Part shown: positions 1-7,510 of the stretch, one piece after another | Position numbering within the stretch: position 1 is the stretch's first letter | How the letters are laid out: each line of letters begins with the position of its first letter | NCBI GenBank assembly: GCA_023265535.1 | Contig: JAHFTI010000193.1 | Location: forward strand, 1 to 7,510 | Origin: Opitutaceae bacterium | GTDB lineage: Bacteria; Verrucomicrobiota; Verrucomicrobiia; Opitutales; Opitutaceae | DNA length: 7,510 bases | Direction: 5' to 3' | Position numbers and translations under genes: made by a program | Notes under the pieces: model-generated | The model's database searches: none | What the model saw: the letters and a program-made list of their open reading frames with translations, nothing else | Told to the model about the DNA's origin: nothing

Positions 1-1862
1 AGGATGATGCCCTGGTGGAAGAGCTTGGTGAAGGGCTCGCACTGCGGGACGACGCCGAGGTCGAAGAGGACCTTGTGCCAGAAGCGGGCGTAGAGGAGGT
101 GGAGCACGGCGTGCTCGGCGCCGCCGACGTAGAGGTCGGGCACGCCCCAGTACTGGAGCAGCTCCGGGGAGGCGAGGGCCTGCGTGTTCTGCGGGTCGAG
201 ATAGCGGAGGTAGTACCAGCAGGAGCCGGCCCACTGGGGCATGGTGTTCGTCTCGCGGCGGCCGCGTACCCAGATTCCGGATACAGGCTTGGGCTGCGAG
301 GCGGGCACGGCCTCGCCGGTGGCGACGTTGAACCAGATCTCGAGCCACTCGGTGCAGTTGGCGAGCGGGCTCTCGCCGTTGCCGCTCGGCAGGTAGGACT
401 GGACCTCGGGCAGCTCGAGCGGGAGCGCCTGGGTGGGCAGCGGGAGGGCGTACACGAGCTGGCCGTCGACCACGCAGGTGACGGGGTTCGCGGGCAGGTC
501 GGCGGCACGCACGGCGGCGGCGGCCTGGTAGTCGGCCTCGGTCACCCAGAGCACGGGGAAGGGTTCGCCCCAGTAGCGCTGGCGCGAGAAGAGCCAGTCG
601 CGGAGCTTGTAGTTGATGGAGGCCTTGCCGATGCCGCGGGCGGCGAGGGCGGCGGTCACGCGCTTCTTGGCCTCGGCCCACTCCAGGCCGGAGTACTCGC
701 CGGAATTGATGAGCTTGCCGTCGTCGACGTAGGGGAGCTTGCACTCGCCCTCCTTCGGGGAGGCGATGACCTGGATGATCGGGAGCTGGTACTGGACGGC
801 GAACTCGTGGTCGCGCTCGTCGTGGGCGGGCACGGCCATGATGGCGCCGGTGCCATAGCCCATGAGCACGTAGTCGGCGATCCAGACGGGGACCTTCTCG
901 CCGTTGATCGGATTGATCGCGTAGGCGCCGGAGAAGACGCCGGACTTGTCCTTGGCGAGGTCGGTGCGCTCGAGGTCGGACTTGCCCGCGGCCTTGCGGC
1001 GGTAGGCGGCCACGGCGTCGCGCTGCTCGGCGGTCGTGATGGACTCGACGAGGGGATGCTCGGGGGCGAGCACCATGTAGGTGCAGCCAAAAAGGGTGTC
1101 GGGGCGCGTGGTGAAGACCTTGAGTTCGCCGACGGCGGGGGCGGCCAGCTGGAAGCTGATCTCGGCACCCTCGCTGCGGCCGATCCAAGCCTCCTGCATG
1201 CGCTTGGTGGAATCGGGCCAGTCGACGTCCTTCAGGTCGGCGAGCAGGCGCTCGGCGTAGGCCGTGATGCGGAGGACCCACTGGCGAAGGTTGCGGCGCT
1301 CGACCGGGAAATGGCCGACCTCGCTCTTGCCGTCGATGACCTCCTCGTTGGCGAGCACGGTGCGCAGCTCGGGGCACCACCACACGGGGCGCTCATCCAC
1401 GTAGGCGAGGCCGCGCTTGAAAAGCTGGAGGAAAATCCACTGCGTCCACTTGAAGTACTTCGGGTCGGTCGTGTCGACCTCGCGCTCCCAGTCGTAGGAG
1501 AAGCCCAGGGCCTTGATCTGGCGACGGAAGTTGGTGATGTTGTTCTTCGTGTTCGAGGACGGGTGCGTGCCCGTCTTCACGGCATGCTGCTCGGCGGGCA
1601 GACCGAAGGCGTCCCAGCCGATGGGGTGCAGCACGTTGAAACCCTTGGCGCGCTTGTAGCGGGCGATGATGTCCGTGGCGGTGTAACCCTCGGGATGGCC
1701 GATGTGCAGGCCGGCGCCGGACGGATAGGGGAACATGTCCAGTACATAGTACTTGGGCTTGGACCGCTCGTCGGAGGCGCGGAAGGTGCGATTTTTATCC
1801 CAGAACGATTGCCAATGAGGCTCGATGCCGAGAAAGTCGTAGTCTTTGCAGTGCGTTGCCAT
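1..1862 (-). CDS. leuS: Leucyl-tRNA synthetase, N-terminal 620 codons (3' end off window)
   Basis: Class Ia aminoacyl-tRNA synthetase that charges tRNA-Leu with leucine in the cytoplasm. Translating the minus strand from the ATG at 1862-1860 gives an unbroken frame to the left edge. The ATP-binding signature HIGH lies at residues 53-56, within HIGHPEGYTATD, after the typical YVLDMFPYPSGAGL. The inserted CP1 editing domain is present: TTRPDT at 251-256 (the last Thr corresponds to the editing Thr252 of E. coli) and GTGAIMAVPAHDERD ending at Asp351, equivalent to E. coli Asp345. Proofreading therefore looks intact. The frame re-enters the catalytic core and ends near FHQGIIL, just before the expected KMSKS motif, which lies off the window with the anticodon-binding and C-terminal domains. 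An in-frame TGA 13 codons upstream, with no ATG, GTG or TTG between, fixes this start. No Shine-Dalgarno motif is visible. The gene is divergent from the htrA-like gene. Family assignment is near certain. Confidence 0.97.
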   Translation of the reverse strand, partial: MATHCKDYDFLGIEPHWQSFWDKNRTFRASDERSKPKYYVLDMFPYPSGAGLHIGHPEGYTATDIIARYKRAKGFNVLHPIGWDAFGLPAEQHAVKTGTHPSSNTKNNITNFRRQIKALGFSYDWEREVDTTDPKYFKWTQWIFLQLFKRGLAYVDERPVWWCPELRTVLANEEVIDGKSEVGHFPVERRNLRQWVLRITAYAERLLADLKDVDWPDSTKRMQEAWIGRSEGAEISFQLAAPAVGELKVFTTRPDTLFGCTYMVLAPEHPLVESITTAEQRDAVAAYRRKAAGKSDLERTDLAKDKSGVFSGAYAINPINGEKVPVWIADYVLMGYGTGAIMAVPAHDERDHEFAVQYQLPIIQVIASPKEGECKLPYVDDGKLINSGEYSGLEWAEAKKRVTAALAARGIGKASINYKLRDWLFSRQRYWGEPFPVLWVTEADYQAAAAVRAADLPANPVTCVVDGQLVYALPLPTQALPLELPEVQSYLPSGNGESPLANCTEWLEIWFNVATGEAVPASQPKPVSGIWVRGRRETNTMPQWAGSCWYYLRYLDPQNTQALASPELLQYWGVPDLYVGGAEHAVLHLLYARFWHKVLFDLGVVPQCEPFTKLFHQGII

Positions 1863-1942
1863 CGTGTGAAGCCGACCATCGTGGAGGTTTCGCCCCCTGC
1901 GTCAATGCCACGCGTACGCCGCCCCACCCGCCCCGACACGCC
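1863..1942. promoter_or_regulatory. Divergent intergenic region between leuS and the HtrA-type protease gene
   Basis: Only 80 bases separate the two divergent start codons, so the promoters for leuS (leftward) and the protease run (rightward) must lie here or overlap the opposite coding sequence. The stretch is GC-rich. I find no convincing -35/-10 pair in either direction, no clear operator-like inverted repeat and no Shine-Dalgarno motif before either start. The call rests on gene geometry, not on a recognised motif. Confidence 0.4.
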
Positions 1943-3276
<1,334 letters not shown>

Positions 3277-3280
<4 letters not shown>

Positions 3281-4689
3281 CCCTCCCGCGCCCCCTTTCC
3301 CGCCTCCTGCCCCTGCTGTGCCTGCTCCTCTCCGCCCCCTTCGTGCGCAGCGCCGCCGCCGGCATCCCGGAACTCTGGGCCGAACGTTGCGCCTGCGCCG
3401 TGGCCGTGGAATTCCTCGTCGAGGCCGAGACCGAGCGCCGCGAGAACAGCTCCTTCGGCACCGTGGTCGACAAGGAGGGGCTCATCATGCTTCCTCCCGT
3501 GGCCATCAACCTCCGCCACACCCCGCAGCAGCTCAAGCAGTTCAAGGTCTACCTGCCGGGCGAGTCGGAGCCGACCGACGCCGTGTACCTCGGCGTGGAC
3601 TCGCTCTCCGGCTGCCACTTCGTGCGCGTGGGCGAGGCGGCGCGCGCCAAGCTGCGTCCCGTGACTGATTTCATCCCCGAGGGCAAGGTGCCGGCCGTCG
3701 GCCTGACCGAGGAAGTCTGGGGCCTGGGCCTGCGCGGCAAGGAGGAGGACTTCATCCCCTACGTGATGATGAGCCGCATCGCCCTCATCAACCGCCTGCC
3801 CCAGGAGACGGCCATTGCCCAGCAGGAGATCACCGCCCCCGGCCTGCCCGTCTTCAACGTGCGCGGCGAGTTCGTGGGCATCGGCCTGAGCTCCTTCGGC
3901 CAAAGCTACATCCAATTCTCGCGCACCGAGCGCGGCGGCGTGCCGGTCATGCTCGTCAACGTCGAGGAGACCAGCGCCTTCCTCACCGCGGCGGAGTCCA
4001 TCCCGCAATTCACCCGCGTGCCCGGCTCCCCCTTCGGCCGCCCCATGGCCTGGCTCGGAGCCTTCGGTCTCCAGGCAGTGGATACAGAGGTGGCCCGCTT
4101 CCTGAAGCTCGGGAACCAGTCCGCCGCCGTGATCGGCGAGGTGCTCGAGGGCAGCCCCGCCGAGAAGGCAGGCCTCAAGGAGCGCGACGTCATCGTGGCC
4201 ATCAACGGCACTCCCCTGCCGCGCTTCCGCCCCGACCGTTCCGTGGCCACCCACATCGACCGCATCGTGGACGGCGCCAAGCCCGGCGAGGTGCTCACCC
4301 TGACCGTGCTGCGCGACGGGCAGCGGCTCTCCATGCCCGCCACCCTCACCGACTCGCCCAAGCTGGCGCGCGAGGCCAGCCGCCGCTACTTCGAGCGCCT
4401 CGGCTTCACAGGACGCGAGTGCGTGTACTCCGACGCCATCCTGCGCCGCGCCAAGGCCGCCGAGGCCCTCGGACTGGTCGCCCACTTCGTGAAACCCGGC
4501 AGCCCCGCCGCCAGCGCCGGCCTGCAGCAGGAGGACTGGATCAAGGAGATCGACGGCGTGGAGATCAAGGCGCCGGAGGAGGCCTTCGAGCGCCTCGCCG
4601 CCATCGAGAAGGACGGCACGCGCAACGACTTCGTGCTGCTCGTCAGCCGCGGCGGCGACACCAACATCCTGCGCGTGAAACTGAAATAG
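3277..4689 (+). CDS. HtrA-like pseudoprotease: degenerate protease domain plus two PDZ domains
   Basis: A 470-residue exported protein with the same architecture as the gene before it, but apparently without protease activity. Residues 1 to about 28 are a signal peptide (Arg5 and Arg9, leucine core, Ala run before Gly29). The degenerate trypsin-like fold covers about 35-245. Aligned by eye to the upstream protease, the catalytic His falls on Val75 (GLIMLPPVA), the Asp on Gly112 (DSLSGCHFV) and the Ser on Pro188 (APGLPVFNVRGEFVGI), while the surrounding beta-strand pattern is kept. PDZ1 is about 257-357 (GSPAEKAGLKERDVIVAING) and PDZ2 about 371-469 (GSPAASAGLQQEDWIKEIDG). The frame is intact, so this is a maintained gene and not decay. 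Its ATG overlaps the upstream TGA by four bases, implying translational coupling. A scaffold, substrate-capturing or regulatory partner of the active protease is my inference; the lack of activity is predicted from residue loss only. Confidence 0.88.
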
Positions 4690-4742
4690 GTTGCCCCACC
4701 GGGCCTCCCCACGGCTGACTGCCACCCTCCATCCGACATCCC

Positions 4743-5339
4743 ATGTTCACTGGCATCATCGAAGAAACCGGCAAGGTCCTCTCCTTTCAACGCGGCGAAA
4801 AGGCCTGGCGCCTCAAGCTCGCCGCCTCGGCCGTGCTCAGGGGACTCCAACTCGGCGACAGCATCGCAGTCAACGGCTGCTGCCTGACCGTGGTGGAGTT
4901 CGATGCGGGCAGCCTGCAGTTCGACCTGCTCGAGGAAACCGTCCGCCTCACCAATTTCAAGGCCCTCAGCACGGGCTCCATCGTGAACCTCGAACGCTCC
5001 CTGAGCTTCGGCGGCAAGATGGGCGGCCACTTCGTCACCGGCCACGTCGACGGCCAGGGCACCATCGAGGTCTTCGAGCGCCGCGGCGCAGACACCTACC
5101 TGCGCGTGAAAGTCCCCGCCGGCCAGAGCCGCTACCTCATCCACAAGGGCAGCATCGCCATCGACGGCATCTCGCTCACCGTGGCCGAGGTCGAGGGCGA
5201 CTCCTTCGCGGTCTGGCTCATCCCGCACACCTGCGAGGTCACGAACCTGCGCAGCCGCAAGGCCGGCGAGCAGGTGAACCTCGAATTCGACATGCTCGGC
5301 AAGTACGTGGAAAAGCTGCTCAGCCTGCGCAGCAACTGA
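4743..5339 (+). CDS. ribE: Riboflavin synthase, alpha chain
   Basis: Catalyses the last step of riboflavin synthesis: two 6,7-dimethyl-8-ribityllumazine molecules dismutate to riboflavin and a pyrimidinedione that is recycled. It acts in the cytoplasm, usually as a homotrimer. The 198-residue length and tandem lumazine-binding barrels match the family. Barrel one (about 1-95) starts with the diagnostic MFTGIIEETG and holds VNGCCLTV. Barrel two (about 96-190) has GGHFVTGHVDG, IDGISLTV and IPHT. The start is fixed by MFTGIIE, which is the conserved extreme N-terminus. It lies 53 bases after the pseudoprotease gene, with no visible terminator, and 72 bases before the glycosylase-like gene, so co-transcription is plausible. 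No other rib gene is in the window, and I see no room for an FMN riboswitch in the short leader. The same enzyme is called RibC in E. coli. Confidence 0.96.
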   Translation: MFTGIIEETGKVLSFQRGEKAWRLKLAASAVLRGLQLGDSIAVNGCCLTVVEFDAGSLQFDLLEETVRLTNFKALSTGSIVNLERSLSFGGKMGGHFVTGHVDGQGTIEVFERRGADTYLRVKVPAGQSRYLIHKGSIAIDGISLTVAEVEGDSFAVWLIPHTCEVTNLRSRKAGEQVNLEFDMLGKYVEKLLSLRSN

Positions 5340-5411
5340 GCGCCTGCCCCCGTCCTTTCCAGCCCGACCGCAGCCCAGCCCCCTCTCCCCCACCCTTCGC
5401 ACGCGGACACC

Positions 5412-6569
5412 ATGCGCCTCAGCCTACAGACCGTCGTGGAGGAATTGCAGCGGCTCAAGCTCGCCGGGCAATCCACCGTGAGCGTGTCCGAGGAGACCCT
5501 GGCCCGCCTGCACAAGGTGATCGACGCACAGACCGTGGCCGCCGCCGCCGCCGAGGAGGCCGCGCCCGCCCCCCTGGCTCGGCCGCCCGCACCGCGCGCC
5601 CCCGCCGGCAGCCAGGCAACGTCCGCCCCCAGGCCTCGCGCAGAGTCGCCGTCCCCACGCGCCGGAGGCACACCGCCCTCCGATCCGGCGGCTCGCCCCA
5701 CGTCGGCACCCAGCTCCGGCGCTGCGCCCACGCCCGCAGCCGCGCAGGCACAGCCAGGCCCGGCGCAGGCCGATCCCAGCTCCCGGCCCCCGGCCCCGTC
5801 CACCGGACCCTCCGTGCTGGAAGCCTACCTGAGCAGTTCCAAGGCCCCCCAGGCGCCCAAGCCCGCCGAGACTCCCGCCGCACACTTTCCGCCAGCCCCC
5901 GAACTCAGCCTGCCGGAAGGCGACAAGGCCACACGCATGGCCTGGCTCCTGGAGCGCGCCCGCAATGACTCCGTTGCCAAGTCCCTCCTGCGCCCCGGCA
6001 AGCGCGCCGTCCTCGGCACCGGTTCGCTGGACGCACGCCTCTTCCTGATCAGCGACGCCCCCAGCGCCGACGAGGAAAACGAGGTCGCCCCGCAGCCCGG
6101 CAGCTCCGGCGAGCTGCTCGCACGCATGCTCCAGGGCATGGGCCTGAAGCGCGAGGAGGTCTACCTCGCCAACATCCTGACCTGGCGCCCCCAGGGCAGC
6201 CAGGACACCAACAGCCCCATCAAGGAGACCCGCGACCCGAACCTGCACGAGATGGCCTACAGCCTCCCCTTCCTCGCCGCACAGATCGAGATCGTCCGCC
6301 CCGAACTCCTCGTCGTCTTCGGCGCCACCGCCACCAAGGGCCTCCTGGGCAACGCCTTCAAGACACTCTTCGACGCCCGCGGCCGCTGGCACAGCTTCCA
6401 CGGCCTCCCCCTCATGGTGACCTACCATCCCAATTACCTGCTTCACAAAGCCACCGAAGGTAAGCTGGCCGAGAAAAAGGCCAAGCGCAGCGTCTGGGAG
6501 GACTTGCTCAAGGTGATGGAGAAGGCCGAGTTGCCCATTTCGGAGAAGCAGCGCGGCTACTTCCTGTAG
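5412..6569 (+). CDS. Family-4-like uracil-DNA glycosylase homologue, cysteine-free, with Pro/Ala-rich N-terminal region
   Basis: A 385-residue protein whose C-terminal half (about 175-370) resembles family 4 uracil-DNA glycosylases, which remove uracil from DNA. In order: GTGSLDARLFLISDAP (202-217, where the family has a G-E-x-P-G motif), SGELLARMLQGMGL (232-245), VYLANILTWRP (250-260), VRPELLVVFGATATKGLLG (295-313) and the TYHPNYLL motif (337-344). The fold assignment is good, the activity less so. Family 4 enzymes carry four iron-sulfur cysteines; here the aligned positions are Ser187, Lys190, Trp258 and Ser284, and the protein has no cysteine at all. The N-terminus has a predicted helical segment (1-40, LQTVVEELQRLKLAG) followed by about 120 residues of Pro/Ala-rich, probably disordered linker, so it is far longer than the usual 200-230 residues. 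The start is the first ATG and gives the helix. It could be an active cluster-free variant or a DNA-binding relative with altered chemistry. Confidence 0.82.
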   Translation: MRLSLQTVVEELQRLKLAGQSTVSVSEETLARLHKVIDAQTVAAAAAEEAAPAPLARPPAPRAPAGSQATSAPRPRAESPSPRAGGTPPSDPAARPTSAPSSGAAPTPAAAQAQPGPAQADPSSRPPAPSTGPSVLEAYLSSSKAPQAPKPAETPAAHFPPAPELSLPEGDKATRMAWLLERARNDSVAKSLLRPGKRAVLGTGSLDARLFLISDAPSADEENEVAPQPGSSGELLARMLQGMGLKREEVYLANILTWRPQGSQDTNSPIKETRDPNLHEMAYSLPFLAAQIEIVRPELLVVFGATATKGLLGNAFKTLFDARGRWHSFHGLPLMVTYHPNYLLHKATEGKLAEKKAKRSVWEDLLKVMEKAELPISEKQRGYFL

Positions 6570-6730
6570 TTGTTTTATCACTACCGCCTTTCCCCGAGAT
6601 ACTTGTAAAACGGGCTCCCGGTTACCCTAATGTGTGCCTCTTTTATTTTGTAAATGGCGGTATTTCGGCGACACTTTGGGTCCTGCGCGGGCCTTGAACC
6701 CCCCGTGTAAACCCAGTCCAAGACCTAATC
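6570..6730 (+). promoter_or_regulatory. Intergenic region upstream of opgG, likely containing its promoter
   Basis: This 161-base gap is the longest non-coding stretch and is visibly richer in A and T than the genes around it, especially 6570-6580 and 6600-6665 (TTTTATTTTGTAAAT near 6641). That fits a transcription unit boundary. Hexamers resembling bacterial promoters occur (TTGTAA at 6603, TACCCT at 6623) but the spacing of 14 is poor, so no promoter is assigned exactly. A short imperfect hairpin around 6609-6623 lies before the T-rich run, yet its stem is too weak to call a terminator. No riboswitch, tRNA or small-RNA structure is recognised. Confidence 0.4.
6582..6662. repeat. Short widely spaced inverted repeat in the opgG upstream region
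   Basis: TACCGCC at 6582-6588 is exactly complementary to GGCGGTA at 6656-6662. The pairing extends inward by three more bases (TTT with AAA) if one T is bulged. The arms are about 60 bases apart, too far for an ordinary terminator hairpin. They flank the AT-rich segment where the opgG promoter probably lies, so a pair of regulator half-sites is possible, but a chance match is just as likely. Confidence 0.25.
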
Positions 6731-7510
6731 GTGCAAACCTCCCGCCTGTCCTTCCTGCTGGTCGGCCTGCTGCTCTGCGTAGCCCCGGTGCGTAGCCTGG
6801 CCGCCGAAATCATGGATTTCGATGTGCTCCGCTACCGCGCCAAGATGCTCGCCGCGCGGCCCTATGAACAGCGCCCTGTCCGGGTGCCCGAGTGGTTGCT
6901 CAATCCGGCCCTCAGCTATGACCAGCATCGCGAGATCCGCTATCGCCCCTCGAGGTCCTGGTGGCTGCGCGACAACCTCCCCTTTCAGCTGCAGTTCTTC
7001 CATCCGGGCTTCATCTTCAACAAAACCGTCCAGTTGAATGAGTTAAAGGGAAAGGCCGAGAGTCCCATCGCCTTTGACCGCGAGCTCTTCGACTACGGCC
7101 GCAACAAGCTCGACAAGGAGATCCCGTCCAACATGGGCTACTCCGGCTTCCGCATCCATTACGCCCTGAACAACCCCAGCTATCTGGACGAGTTGGCGGT
7201 CTTCCAGGGCGCCAGCTATTTCCGCGCCCTGTGCGCCAAGGCCGTCTATGGCCTCTCGGCGCGCGGCCTGGCGATTGACACCGCTGAACCCACGGGCGAG
7301 GAGTTCCCCGTCTTCGAGGAATTCTGGATCCAGAAGCCCGCCCCCGGCGCGAAGAGCATCACCGCCTACGCGCTGCTCGACAGTCCCTCCGTCTCCGGTG
7401 CCTACAAGTTCATCATCACCCCGGGTGATGAAACCGTGCTCCACGTGAAGTCGACCATCTTCCTGCGCAAGGCCGTCAAGGTGCTGGGCGTGGCCCCGCT
7501 CACCTCGATG
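6731..7510 (+). CDS. opgG: Periplasmic glucan (OPG) biosynthesis protein OpgG/MdoG, N-terminal 260 codons
   Basis: OpgG (MdoG) acts in the periplasm on the beta-1,2-glucan backbone of osmoregulated periplasmic glucans; the OpgG/OpgD family has been linked to beta-1,2-glucanase activity (GH186). The window holds about half of the roughly 510-residue family length, and the frame is open at the right edge. Residues 1-25 form a signal peptide ending SLAA. Family blocks follow in order: LPFQLQFFHPGFIF (83-96), GYSGFRIHYALNNPSYLDEL (136-155), FQGASYFRAL (158-167), YGLSARGLAIDT (173-184), GEEFPVFEEFWI (189-200) and YALLDSPSVSGAY (213-225), ending APLTSM. The start is GTG at 6731: an in-frame TGA lies at 6695-6697, no other start codon occurs between, and the next ATG would lose the signal peptide. 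No Shine-Dalgarno motif is evident. The usual partner, the membrane glucosyltransferase OpgH, would be sought downstream off the window. Confidence 0.94.
   Translation, partial: MQTSRLSFLLVGLLLCVAPVRSLAAEIMDFDVLRYRAKMLAARPYEQRPVRVPEWLLNPALSYDQHREIRYRPSRSWWLRDNLPFQLQFFHPGFIFNKTVQLNELKGKAESPIAFDRELFDYGRNKLDKEIPSNMGYSGFRIHYALNNPSYLDELAVFQGASYFRALCAKAVYGLSARGLAIDTAEPTGEEFPVFEEFWIQKPAPGAKSITAYALLDSPSVSGAYKFIITPGDETVLHVKSTIFLRKAVKVLGVAPLTSM

Noticed and set aside
1856..1942. Upstream in-frame ATG for the HtrA-type protease at 1856
   Set aside because: It would put 29 residues before a well-formed signal peptide and overlap the leuS start; the ATG at 1943 explains the protein better.
5424..6581. 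A 385-codon minus-strand open frame opposite the glycosylase homologue
   Set aside because: It is Gly/Ala/Leu-rich with no family motif, and the plus strand carries the recognisable glycosylase motifs.
6605..6650. Possible rho-independent terminator after the glycosylase gene (hairpin near 6609-6623, T-rich run near 6641)
   Set aside because: The stem is about five pairs with a bulge, and the T-rich run starts well beyond the stem instead of directly after it.
6677..6704. T-arm-like sequence on the minus strand (GGGGGTTCAAGGCCC followed by GCAGGACCCA), suggestive of a tRNA 3' end
   Set aside because: The stem has a mismatch, the loop departs from the consensus, and no matching 5' acceptor strand (GTCCTGC), D-arm or anticodon arm is found at the right distance.

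Overview
The window is a GC-rich stretch of a bacterial chromosome with dense, ordinary-looking coding sequence. I see no mobile elements, CRISPR array, RNA gene or phage gene. The leucyl-tRNA synthetase N-terminus, the weak or absent Shine-Dalgarno motifs, the HtrA-type gene pair and the cysteine-free uracil-DNA glycosylase-like protein together suggest a Verrucomicrobiota bacterium, perhaps Opitutales. That placement comes from remembered family resemblance, not from a search, so hold it at moderate confidence. Signal peptides and an OpgG homologue indicate a Gram-negative envelope with a periplasm.

Layout. Positions 1-1862 (minus strand) carry the N-terminal 620 codons of leuS, cut by the left edge. 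An 80-base divergent gap (1863-1942) separates it from a plus-strand run of four genes. The first is an exported HtrA/Deg-type serine protease with two PDZ domains (1943-3280). The second is a paralogue with the same architecture but no catalytic triad (3277-4689); its start overlaps the protease stop by four bases. Next come riboflavin synthase alpha chain (4743-5339) and a family-4-like uracil-DNA glycosylase homologue with a long Pro/Ala-rich N-terminal region and no cysteines (5412-6569). After a 161-base, comparatively AT-rich gap comes opgG, a periplasmic glucan (OPG) biosynthesis gene beginning with GTG at 6731 and cut by the right edge.

How the genes work together. The protease and its degenerate twin are almost certainly translated as a coupled pair and exported to the same compartment, which suggests an active/inactive protein-quality-control pair. 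ribE and the glycosylase-like gene follow at 53 and 72 bases on the same strand and could be co-transcribed, but no functional link is evident. leuS and opgG look like separate transcription units. The two most interesting points are the protease/pseudoprotease pair and the glycosylase-like protein, which has lost the iron-sulfur cysteines and part of the uracil-pocket motif typical of its family.
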